Positions 8,575 through 15,471 of a stretch of 20,575 bases of DNA are shown here, one piece after another; the stretch's first letter is position 1, and the number at the start of each line of letters is the position of its first letter. The notes below the pieces were generated by a model. It ran no database searches. It saw nothing but the letters and a program-made list of their open reading frames with translations, and was not told where the DNA came from. Made by a program: the position numbers and the translations under genes. The stretch is taken from the NCBI GenBank assembly GCA_023394415.1, contig JAEXAR010000029.1, positions 1 through 20,575 on the forward strand, read 5' to 3'. This DNA is from Bacteroidota bacterium (GTDB taxonomy: Bacteria; Bacteroidota; Bacteroidia; Flavobacteriales; Weeksellaceae).

Positions 8575-8894
8575 ATATTGAAAATGGAATTAAGGTTTAA
8601 AATATAACTTTTCATTTCCGCCTCTTTCGTTTTCTGCTGCTTTTTTCCTTTTTCGGTTAGCAGATAATATTTACGATCTCTTCCGTTCACATTCTGAATC
8701 TCAGAAAAAATAATTCCGTCGGATTCCAGCTTGTGCAGAATCGGATACAACGCTCCTTCCGTCATTTCCAGTTCACCTTTTGTGAGTTCTTTGGCGCGTT
8801 GTGTGAGTTGATAACCATACATTTTCACTTCCGAAGCCAAAAGTTTCAGGATGATGTTTTGTAGCGTTCCTTTATATAATGCATTTTTTTTCAT
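8571..8894 (-). CDS. PadR family transcriptional regulator
   Basis: This 107-aa protein is a short PadR-family winged-helix regulator. It shows the family hallmarks GTLQNIILKLLA at the start, YGYQLTQRAKELT for helix 2, EGALYPILHKLESDGII for the recognition helix, and GRDRKYYLLTEKGKK for the wing and beta hairpin, then a short C-terminal dimerisation helix. It should act as a homodimeric DNA-binding repressor in the cytoplasm. It heads the four-gene minus-strand operon and overlaps the next gene by 4 nt. A -7 promoter box and a perfect palindrome lie directly upstream, so autoregulation is likely. The inducer is unknown. Confidence 0.92.
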   Translation of the reverse strand: MKKNALYKGTLQNIILKLLASEVKMYGYQLTQRAKELTKGELEMTEGALYPILHKLESDGIIFSEIQNVNGRDRKYYLLTEKGKKQQKTKEAEMKSYILNLNSIFNI

Positions 8895-8900
8895 ACCTAT

Positions 8901-8945
8901 ATTACTTATGCATTACAAATATATACATAATTTACTTATGTATAA
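8901..8945. promoter_or_regulatory. padR promoter with palindromic candidate operator
   Basis: On the minus strand TATATTTG (8923-8916) is a perfect TAnnTTTG box, ending 21 nt before the padR ATG. A perfect inverted repeat overlaps its upstream side: TATACATAA (8922-8930) and TTATGTATA (8936-8944), separated by TTTAC. A related copy of TTACTTATG lies exactly 30 bp away (8902-8910 against 8932-8940), about three helical turns, on the other side of the -7 box. PadR-family operators usually contain ATGT/ACAT half-sites. The arrangement fits repression by occlusion of RNA polymerase; this is inferred from position. Confidence 0.65.
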
Positions 8946-8999
8946 TAATTTTTTTTAATTTTTTAAATCTTTATTTATTAATAGTTAATTACAAAAAAG

Positions 9000-9007
9000 T
9001 ACTTTTG
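9000..9007 (+). promoter_or_regulatory. Putative -7 element of ruvC
   Basis: TACTTTTG is a perfect TAnnTTTG match. It ends only 4 nt before the GTG start codon of ruvC, so the transcript would begin at or within a few bases of that codon. No -33 TTG is seen. Confidence 0.45.
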
Positions 9008-9011
9008 TCTT

Positions 9012-9566
9012 GTGGAAGCAGAAAAAATAATATTAGGAATCGATCCCGGAACAACTGTAATGGGATACGGCATTATTTCAATTAAAAAAAATAAAATGGA
9101 GCTGGTTTCCATCCACGAACTTCTGCTCAAAAAATATCCCAACCACGAAACCAAACTCAAATATATTTTTGATAAGACTTTAGCACTTATTGATGAGTTT
9201 CATCCTGATGAAATAGCTTTAGAAGCTCCTTTTTTTGGTAAAAATGTGCAAAGTATGCTGAAACTAGGTCGTGCGCAAGGTGTAGCAATGGCTGCAAGCC
9301 TTTACCGTAACATTCCGATTACTGAATACTCACCTAAAAAGGTAAAAATGGCGATTACCGGAAACGGAAATGCCAGCAAGGAACAAGTTGCCGGAATGCT
9401 ACAAAACCTCCTGAAACTGAAGGAATTTCCTACCAAATATTTGGATGCATCAGACGGTTTGGCTGTAGCAGTTTGCCATCATTTCAATTCAGGAAATATA
9501 GTTGCAGGTAAATCTTATACAGGCTGGGAAAGTTTTCTAAAACAAAATCCTGATCGTGTTAAATAA
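9012..9566 (+). CDS. ruvC: Holliday junction endodeoxyribonuclease RuvC
   Basis: This 184-aa protein is RuvC, the resolvase that cuts Holliday junctions handed over by RuvAB during recombinational repair. The RNase H-like fold is evident from GIDPGT near residue 9 (first catalytic Asp), ALEAPFF around 73-79 (catalytic Glu) and LDASDGLAVAVCHH near 144-157 (the two C-terminal Asp). The basic/aromatic junction-binding segment FFGKNVQSMLKLGRAQG is also typical. Translation starts at GTG 9012; GIDPGT follows so closely that no later start is possible and no other start codon lies upstream in frame. It is divergent from the padR operon, with 117 bp between them. It is a stand-alone gene; ruvA and ruvB are not in the window. 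Confidence 0.95.
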   Translation: MEAEKIILGIDPGTTVMGYGIISIKKNKMELVSIHELLLKKYPNHETKLKYIFDKTLALIDEFHPDEIALEAPFFGKNVQSMLKLGRAQGVAMAASLYRNIPITEYSPKKVKMAITGNGNASKEQVAGMLQNLLKLKEFPTKYLDASDGLAVAVCHHFNSGNIVAGKSYTGWESFLKQNPDRVK

Positions 9567-9580
9567 TTTATAAATCATTC

Positions 9581-9605
9581 ATTTACAGTACTGATAATTG
9601 TAAAT
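9581..9605 (+). terminator. Weak hairpin after ruvC
   Basis: ATTTACA (9581-9587) pairs with TGTAAAT (9599-9605) over an 11-nt loop, 14 nt after the ruvC stop. The stem is AT-rich and no T run follows directly, so it would be a poor intrinsic terminator. Nothing else is recognisable in the 131 bp between ruvC and the next gene. Confidence 0.25.
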
Positions 9606-9697
9606 CTATTTTACAACTGTTTTACTTGGCAAAACCTAATACTATCTGTAACATTGTTGCGTTATAAGAGACATATTAACCAATTGATGAGATAATT

Positions 9698-10768
9698 ATG
9701 AAAACAACCCTTCACAACATAAATCCTGGAAACCATAAAATGAATTGGTTACAAAAATTTCTAATAATTTGCTCCGGCGGAAATCTTCATATCCTAAGAA
9801 AAACACCCAGCGAATGGAATAAATTTTCAGGAATTGGCGGGGTAATTCTTTTTACCGCAGCTTTCGCAACTTTGTCCGCAGGTTACGCCTTGTATACTGT
9901 TTTCGATGATATTTGGGCTGCAGTAGGTTTTGGTTTACTGTGGGGACTGATGATTTTTAATCTCGACCGATACATCGTTTCATCCATCAAAAAAACAGGC
10001 ACATTTTGGAATCAGTTTCTTATGGCAACGCCACGTTTAATTTTGGCAACCTTTCTCGGAATCATCATTTCTAAACCTTTAGAATTAAAAATTTTTGAAA
10101 AAGAGGTTAATAAACAACTTAACACCATTATCCAAAGAAATAAAACGCAGTTGCAAGCTGAAATGAATGGAAGAATTATGCAGCAAAGCGGCCCATTTGA
10201 AACTGAAAAGAAACAAATTGCTGCAAAAGTTGCACAATATCAAGCCTCTTATGACTCTGCCAATGTAGAACTTGAAAAAGAAATTTTAGGAACTAAGACT
10301 GGTCTCACCTCAGGAAAAGTAGGTTACGGAAGCAATGCGAAACGTAAAGCCGAACTAAAAGAGCAACGCCGCCAAGATTTAGAAAACTACCAAAAACAAA
10401 TACAGCCAAGGCTCGATTATTTGGATAAAGAAATATCAAAAGTTTATACCAATATCGAAACCGAACGCAACAAAACCGAAACTTTTGAAGACAAATTCAA
10501 TGGATTTGCGGCAAGATTGCAGGCTTTGGATGAGCTTGGGAAAACATCAAACATTATGGCAATAGCATCACTTTTCATAATGGGACTTTTTATTGCGTTA
10601 GAAATTTCTCCGGTATTGGTGAAATTAATTTCTCCGGTGGGTCCTTATGATTATATGTTAGATAAAACTGAAAATGACTTCCGACTGTATTCTAAGGAAA
10701 AAATTGAGAAGGGAAATGCTGCAACAGATTGGCGTATTGATGATTTTAAAGACCAACTGAAGCATTAA
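9698..10768 (+). CDS. DUF4407 membrane protein with central coiled coil
   Basis: This 356-aa protein matches the DUF4407 family as I know it. Three predicted membrane helices lie at about 46-66, 72-88 and 108-126, with the conserved stretch FNLDRYIVSSIKK (88-100) between the second and third. A long charged region (about 130-275), rich in Glu, Lys and Gln, is probably an extracytoplasmic coiled coil. A fourth helix at about 286-308 returns to a cytoplasmic tail. Family function is unknown. ATG 9698 is taken as the start; Met15 (9740, beginning MNWLQKF) is an alternative that better fits the conserved part. A strong terminator closes the gene, so it is probably not in one operon with the AAA+/M41 gene 100 nt downstream, though the adjacency is notable. 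Confidence 0.85.
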   Translation: MKTTLHNINPGNHKMNWLQKFLIICSGGNLHILRKTPSEWNKFSGIGGVILFTAAFATLSAGYALYTVFDDIWAAVGFGLLWGLMIFNLDRYIVSSIKKTGTFWNQFLMATPRLILATFLGIIISKPLELKIFEKEVNKQLNTIIQRNKTQLQAEMNGRIMQQSGPFETEKKQIAAKVAQYQASYDSANVELEKEILGTKTGLTSGKVGYGSNAKRKAELKEQRRQDLENYQKQIQPRLDYLDKEISKVYTNIETERNKTETFEDKFNGFAARLQALDELGKTSNIMAIASLFIMGLFIALEISPVLVKLISPVGPYDYMLDKTENDFRLYSKEKIEKGNAATDWRIDDFKDQLKH

Positions 10769-10790
10769 TTAATCCAAAAAATAAAAACTA

Positions 10791-10821
10791 AATCGGCTTC
10801 TGAACTGTAGCCGGTTTTTTT
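10791..10821 (+). terminator. Intrinsic terminator after the DUF4407 gene
   Basis: AATCGGCT (10791-10798) pairs with AGCCGGTT (10809-10816), including one G-T wobble, over a 10-nt loop. The stem runs into seven T (10815-10821). This is one of the clearest rho-independent terminators in the window. Confidence 0.85.
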
Positions 10822-10872
10822 AATGAAAATAAAATCTTTTTTTAAATTCGTATACATTTTAAAACACAGCAA

Positions 10873-12756
10873 ATGAACTTAACCATCAACAAAGAGGAAA
10901 TCCGCAGGAGAAAAGATACCCTTGAAAAAACAAGAACTTTCCTGAAAGCCCAGTTTATTGGTATTGATAATATCATTGATGACCTTTTGGAATACATTCA
11001 GGTGTGGTATCTAATGCCTGAAATTCTCAACAGACCGGTGATTGTTAATCTTTGGGGAATGACTGGAGTTGGTAAAACCGATTTGGTGCGTAAAATGGTG
11101 AAGCAACTTAATTTTCAGGATAGATTTGTGGAGATTGAATTGAGCAATACGGATGATACAAGTTGGAATAAAAGTGTGGTGGATGTGTTTGCTAAAAATA
11201 AACTGAATGATGAGAAACCTTCCATTGTACTCTTTGATGAAATTCAGCGTTTCAATACTATTGATGCCAATGGAAATCCGGTTCCGCAAACCAAATACAC
11301 CGATTTTTGGGAACTTTTGAGCGATGGAAGATTAAGTAAAAAAGAAAAAGATGATATCGAGCACTATCTATTTTCATATATTTTTAGGAAGAAAGAAAAC
11401 GAAAGGCGTAAGTTGAACGGTGAAACCCAAATTGATGAAAAGCCTTTGCTGAGTATGTGGGATGCCAAAGAACTCAAAAATTATCTTGGCCTCGAAAAAG
11501 ATGTGATGGATCTGGCAGAACTTACCGAAGATGATATGATAAAGCTGATTCTGAAAGCCCAACAGAAAAAGAAAATTTATGAACCTGTTGATTACAGCAG
11601 AATGCTCATAATTATCAGCGGAAATTTGGATGAAGCTTTCCGTATGTCTGGACAAACAAGTGAGGCTGATGTAGATGCAGACATCTTCCATGCATTTACA
11701 AAAAAAATTACGGTTGTCGATATTAAAAATGCACTTACGATGAAGTTCCGTCCCGAACAAGTTGCAAGATTTGGAAACATTCATTTGATTTACAACTCTT
11801 TAAAAAAAGAGGATTTTCAAAAATTGATTGAAAGAGAAATTTCACGGCTTAAAAAAGAAACCAAAAATAAATTTGGAATATCTCTGAAAGTAGGCAAAAA
11901 CATCAACAGCTTGATTTACAGAAATGGCGTGTTTCCAGTACAAGGAGTTCGTCCTGTATTCAGTTCGGTAATGGATATTTTAGATTCCAATTTAAGCAAG
12001 CTCATCTTTAATGCGTTGATGGATAATGATGATACCATTGAGATTGATTATGTTGAAAAAGAAAGGAAAATCATAGCAAAATCCGGAAAAACAAAAATCG
12101 AAATTCCATATGTTGGAAGAATTGATAAAATTCGCCAAAGCAATGTGGCAGACGCTGTTGCCAACATCAGTGTTCACGAATGTGGTCACGCTGTAGCTTA
12201 TATGCATCTTACGGGAATGGTTCCCTTGCAGCTGAAAAGTAAAATTGCAAGCAGTTACGCCGGAGGATTTACGTTCCCTCACCAAATTCACGAAACGAAG
12301 GAAAATCTTTTAGACAAAATTAAAATTTTCCTTGCTGGTGGACTTGCGGAAGAAATGGTTTTCGGTGCAGAAAATGCCAGCGTTGGAAGAAGTGCGGATC
12401 GTGAAAGTGCAACTGCTCTTATATTAGATTATTTAAGATATTACGGTTTTGATGAGGCTTACCAAATCACTTACAATATGGAAGCCTACCCTCATAGAAT
12501 GAACCAAAACATTACGGACAAAAAAGCGGAGGAAATGATGCAGAACCTGGTAAAAGAAACCAATGAAATTTTACTGAAACATATTGATCTACTGAAAGAA
12601 TTGAGCCTGGATTTATGCGTAAAAGGAAGTATGGAGCCGAAAGAAATCATTCAAACTGCTAAAAAACACAAACTGAACGTCCTTATAAAACCGGAAGGTC
12701 ATCTGCATATCGCAGGATACGATGATAAACTGAAAAATTCCGGAAAACTGAAATAA
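10873..12756 (+). CDS. Soluble AAA+ (HSP100-type) ATPase fused to M41 zinc protease
   Basis: This 627-aa protein couples an ATPase of the Clp/HSP100 (AAA_2) type to an FtsH-like peptidase. In the AAA+ part I see Walker A GMTGVGKT (62-69), Walker B IVLFDEI (118-124), a sensor-1 segment LIIISGN (245-251), arginine-finger-like RPEQVARF (293-300) and a sensor-2-like GVRP (358-361). An insert of about 110 highly charged residues lies between Walker B and sensor 1. The C-terminal part has HECGH (435-439), the HExxH zinc motif, and GLAEEMVFG followed by Asp509, which aligns with the third FtsH zinc ligand. Unlike FtsH, there is no N-terminal membrane helix pair, and the ATPase looks like a ClpB/ClpA second module rather than the FtsH type. 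It is probably a cytoplasmic ATP-dependent protease of unknown substrate. A box TACATTTT (10853-10860), one mismatch from TAnnTTTG, may be its promoter. Confidence 0.85.
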   Translation: MNLTINKEEIRRRKDTLEKTRTFLKAQFIGIDNIIDDLLEYIQVWYLMPEILNRPVIVNLWGMTGVGKTDLVRKMVKQLNFQDRFVEIELSNTDDTSWNKSVVDVFAKNKLNDEKPSIVLFDEIQRFNTIDANGNPVPQTKYTDFWELLSDGRLSKKEKDDIEHYLFSYIFRKKENERRKLNGETQIDEKPLLSMWDAKELKNYLGLEKDVMDLAELTEDDMIKLILKAQQKKKIYEPVDYSRMLIIISGNLDEAFRMSGQTSEADVDADIFHAFTKKITVVDIKNALTMKFRPEQVARFGNIHLIYNSLKKEDFQKLIEREISRLKKETKNKFGISLKVGKNINSLIYRNGVFPVQGVRPVFSSVMDILDSNLSKLIFNALMDNDDTIEIDYVEKERKIIAKSGKTKIEIPYVGRIDKIRQSNVADAVANISVHECGHAVAYMHLTGMVPLQLKSKIASSYAGGFTFPHQIHETKENLLDKIKIFLAGGLAEEMVFGAENASVGRSADRESATALILDYLRYYGFDEAYQITYNMEAYPHRMNQNITDKKAEEMMQNLVKETNEILLKHIDLLKELSLDLCVKGSMEPKEIIQTAKKHKLNVLIKPEGHLHIAGYDDKLKNSGKLK

Positions 12757-12794
12757 CTCATCATTACATATTTCACTGCCTTTGAAGTGATTGC

Positions 12795-12802
12795 TAATTT
12801 TG
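12795..12802 (+). promoter_or_regulatory. Putative -7 element of the MFS transporter gene
   Basis: TAATTTTG matches TAnnTTTG exactly. It lies inside the longest possible reading frame, which argues that the start codons at 12791-12803 are not used and that TTG 12818, about 15 nt downstream, is the real start. That spacing matches the boxes before guaB and the PhzF gene. Confidence 0.45.
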
Positions 12803-12817
12803 GTGAAAATTTTCATC

Positions 12818-14041
12818 TTGGAAAATCAGAATACCAACCGCTGGTTTATTGCGGTGATGGCAACCTTAACCCATTTATTTCTCGGAACTGTTTATGCGTG
12901 GAGTTTTTTCCAGAAACCTATCAGCGAAACCTATCAGTGGACACAGAGCGAAACGGCCTGGGCTTTTAGCATCGCTATTTTTATGCTCGGGATTACAGCA
13001 GCCTGGTGTGGCGGTAAAATTGAAAAATTTGGTGTTAAAAAACTGGCTGTTACCGGAACGGTTTTGTACGCTTTAGGATATATTATTTCTTATTTCGCCC
13101 TGAGATACCAACTGCTTTTCTTGCTCTACTTCGGATTCGGGATTGTAGGCGGCATTGGTTTGGGAATGGCTTACGTAACACCCGTTGCAGCAGTTTCGGG
13201 CTGGTTTCCCGATAAACAGGGATTGGTAACAGGAATGGTGGTGATGGGATTTGGCCTGGGCGCGTTTGTAATGTCCAAAATTTTAGCCCCTTTATTTATA
13301 AATTTATTTAACGGAAACTTGGAAGATGTTTTCCTTTCCATCGGAATTCTGCTGCTGTTCATTCATCCTTTAACTGCATTTTTCCTAAAATCTAAACCTG
13401 TTGAAAAATCATTTAAAATTACTGAAAATCAGAATATTACAGCCGTAATTTCAAAACCTGATTATATATTCATCTGGCTGATTTTTACTTTTAATATTAT
13501 TGCCGGGATGATTTTTATATCGTTCCAGTCGCCACTCTTACAGGATATTCTGAAAACAGAAGGTATCAATGAAACTTTAACACTCGAACAAAAAGGTGCC
13601 ACATTGATTGGCGTAAGCGCCTTATTTAACGGTGTTGGAAGGTTTTTCTGGGGAAGTGTTTCTGATAAAATCGGAAGGATTCCAACTTTTAGAATTTTAC
13701 TAATCATTGAAATTTTAGTATTTCTGATGCTGATTTTCACTAAAAATTCCCTGATTTTTTCAGTCGGCGTCTGCCTGGTTTTGCTTTGTTACGGTGGTGG
13801 TTTCGGGGTGATTCCTTCCCTGATTAAGGAACGTTACGGTGCAAAACTGATGGCATCCATTTACGGAATTACATTAATTGGTTGGGGAGTTGGCGGCATT
13901 TTCGGGCCGCAAATCACCGCTTACATGAAAGATCATTTCCCTGAAAACGCAGGGGTGAACTCTTTTTATATAGGGTTAGGTTTGTTGGTTGTCGGGCTTT
14001 TGATGTCGATTTTAATTAAGAAAAAAACGGTTACAGATTAA
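12818..14041 (+). CDS. MFS transporter, OFA (oxalate/formate antiporter) type
   Basis: From TTG 12818 this is a 407-aa, 12-helix inner-membrane carrier. The N-terminal pattern THLFLGTVYAWSFFQKPI and the loop GWFPDKQGLVTGMVVMGFGLGA are typical of the OFA family, which includes oxalate/formate and monocarboxylate carriers. The second half carries the equivalent SDKIGRIPTFRILL loop after helix 8. The frame is open to 12791 (TTG) with a GTG at 12803, but a promoter box covers that stretch and TTG 12818 yields MENQNTNRWFIAVMA, the expected family N-terminus. The substrate is probably a small carboxylate, not determinable here. The 3' end overlaps the convergent PhzF-family gene by 11 bp. Confidence 0.85.
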   Translation: MENQNTNRWFIAVMATLTHLFLGTVYAWSFFQKPISETYQWTQSETAWAFSIAIFMLGITAAWCGGKIEKFGVKKLAVTGTVLYALGYIISYFALRYQLLFLLYFGFGIVGGIGLGMAYVTPVAAVSGWFPDKQGLVTGMVVMGFGLGAFVMSKILAPLFINLFNGNLEDVFLSIGILLLFIHPLTAFFLKSKPVEKSFKITENQNITAVISKPDYIFIWLIFTFNIIAGMIFISFQSPLLQDILKTEGINETLTLEQKGATLIGVSALFNGVGRFFWGSVSDKIGRIPTFRILLIIEILVFLMLIFTKNSLIFSVGVCLVLLCYGGGFGVIPSLIKERYGAKLMASIYGITLIGWGVGGIFGPQITAYMKDHFPENAGVNSFYIGLGLLVVGLLMSILIKKKTVTD

Positions 14042-14819
14042 TTTCACCTTTCATATAAAGCTGTGCGCGGCCTCCGATTTCAACTCTTTCGCCCAAATAT
14101 TTACATTTCAGGTAACCCTGTCTTTTGGAAAGCTGCATCGCTGTCATCTCAGATTTACCTAATTTTTGAGCCCAGAACGGAATTAAAGTAGTATGTGCGG
14201 AACCGGTTACCGGATCTTCCTTAACGCCAACCTGCGGGCCAAAAAACCTCGACACAAAATCAACCTCATCTCCCGGAGCCGTACAGATCACGCCACGGTA
14301 ACCCGTCATATGTTCCAGAATATTAAAATCAGGTTTTAAATTCCTGATTTCCTTTTCTTCTTCAAACACCAGCATCAAATCTGTTTTTCCGCTTAAAGCA
14401 TTTCGCGGCTGATCATCAAAAGCGTGGAGCATTTCTGAAGTAATTTCAACTTCGGAAAACTGATCTGCAGGAAAATTCATAGTAAGAAAATCCTCTTCTT
14501 TTGTTACTGTTAAAGTTCCGCTTCTGGGTGAGAAAAATTCGATTTTATCGCTTTCAAAATTTTCAAAATTAAAAATAACAAAAGCTGAAGCTAACGTAGC
14601 ATGACCACACAAATCAACCTCAACCTCAGGTGTAAACCAGCGCAACTCGAAAATATTATCCTTCTTGACATAAAAAGCGGTTTCAGCGAGGTTGTTTTCT
14701 GCGGCGATATTCTGCATCACTTCATCGCTCAACCAATTGTCTAAAGGACAAACCGCTGCTGGATTTCCACCAAATACTTTTTCGGTAAAAGCATCAATTT
14801 GATAAATTTTCTGTAACAC
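14031..14819 (-). CDS. PhzF family isomerase
   Basis: This 262-aa protein belongs to the PhzF family, two-domain isomerases related to diaminopimelate epimerase. PhzF itself acts in phenazine synthesis, but most relatives have unknown small-molecule substrates, and no other phenazine genes are nearby. Motifs: IDAFTEKVFGGNPAAV at 8-23, NNLAETAF with the catalytic Glu46, DLCGHAT at 69-75 and EDPVTGSAH at 201-209. Length is normal. The start is GTG 14819; a TAnnTTTG box ends 16 nt upstream of it. The stop lies inside the end of the convergent MFS gene. Confidence 0.92.
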   Translation of the reverse strand: MLQKIYQIDAFTEKVFGGNPAAVCPLDNWLSDEVMQNIAAENNLAETAFYVKKDNIFELRWFTPEVEVDLCGHATLASAFVIFNFENFESDKIEFFSPRSGTLTVTKEEDFLTMNFPADQFSEVEITSEMLHAFDDQPRNALSGKTDLMLVFEEEKEIRNLKPDFNILEHMTGYRGVICTAPGDEVDFVSRFFGPQVGVKEDPVTGSAHTTLIPFWAQKLGKSEMTAMQLSKRQGYLKCKYLGERVEIGGRAQLYMKGEINL

Positions 14820-14835
14820 GTTGTGAAATTTTAAT

Positions 14836-14843
14836 CAAAGGTA
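14836..14843 (-). promoter_or_regulatory. Putative -7 element of the PhzF-family gene
   Basis: Read on the minus strand, TACCTTTG is an exact TAnnTTTG match, 16 nt before the GTG start. A TTTG lies upstream (14861-14858), but the spacing of 14 nt is shorter than usual for a -33 element. Confidence 0.5.
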
Positions 14844-14847
14844 AATT

Positions 14848-14886
14848 AAAAACCCCACAAATTTGAACTGTACTGGTTTTTTTAAC
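14848..14886. terminator. Possible terminator between PhzF and lipoprotein genes
   Basis: On the minus strand AAAAACC can pair with GGTTTTT, helped by an inner ACA/TGT pairing, and a T-rich stretch follows. It lies 19-57 nt after the stop of the 14905-15330 lipoprotein gene. The mostly AT stem makes it only a moderate candidate. Confidence 0.4.
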
Positions 14887-14904
14887 AATTAATTATTTTT
14901 AAGA

Positions 14905-15330
14905 TTATTTACTTTCAGAAAGCGTCATCGTGATACTGTCATCAAAGGTTTTTGTAACAGAATATCTTGCGTTGCAAAGATTGGCTCCTAAAGAGTAAGA
15001 TCCCTTTTCTACCAATATAAAATTTTTGTTGTTTTTGTAAATAGGGAGGTTGTAGAATTTTTTGCCGGCAAATCTTAAGATAATGTTGCAGTTGGAAGTA
15101 TTGTAGATGATAAGTGAAACCTTTTTGTTATTTGGGTCTTCATTAAGTAGAACATCCAAAGATTCTGCAGCTGTTTGGTGTTTGTTGATTGAATCCTGCT
15201 TCATCAGCATATCGAATTCGGCTTTTTCCATTTGCTCTGCGGTTTGCCTTACGGGAGTTTTAGATGCTGTAGGATAGACTTCACAAGAAATAATAGAAAC
15301 TAAAAGAAGCGGGATAATTATTTTTTTCAT
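14905..15330 (-). CDS. Small lipoprotein of unknown function
   Basis: This 141-aa protein begins with a lipoprotein signal peptide MKKIIIPLLLVSIISC, lipobox Cys16. A hydrophilic linker with Gln and Lys runs to about residue 65. A compact domain (about 68-141) then has VSLIIYNTSNCNIILRF, a KFYNLPIYKNNKNFILVEKG segment and two Cys (81 and 119) that could form a disulfide outside the cytoplasm. The pattern recalls short lipoprotein families common in Chryseobacterium, possibly of the DUF6759 type, but I am not sure of that. It is flanked by putative terminators on both sides and is probably transcribed alone, so its neighbours give no functional hint. Confidence 0.75.
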   Translation of the reverse strand: MKKIIIPLLLVSIISCEVYPTASKTPVRQTAEQMEKAEFDMLMKQDSINKHQTAAESLDVLLNEDPNNKKVSLIIYNTSNCNIILRFAGKKFYNLPIYKNNKNFILVEKGSYSLGANLCNARYSVTKTFDDSITMTLSESK

Positions 15331-15417
15331 TTTAAATAAAAAGCTTTGTCAAAGAATTTTGAACTATAACAAAGTTGGGAAATATTTTTTAATAATAGAA
15401 AAATAGATTACATTTCT

Positions 15418-15443
15418 AAAAAGACGAGCTAAAAGCCCGTCTT
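15418..15443 (-). terminator. Intrinsic terminator of guaB
   Basis: On the minus strand AAGACGGGC (15443-15435) pairs with GCTCGTCTT (15429-15421) over loop TTTTA, one G-U wobble, nine pairs in all. It continues into TTT. It sits 28 nt after the guaB stop. Confidence 0.85.
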
Positions 15444-15471
15444 AATAAATACTTTTTAAGTAATTTAAACA

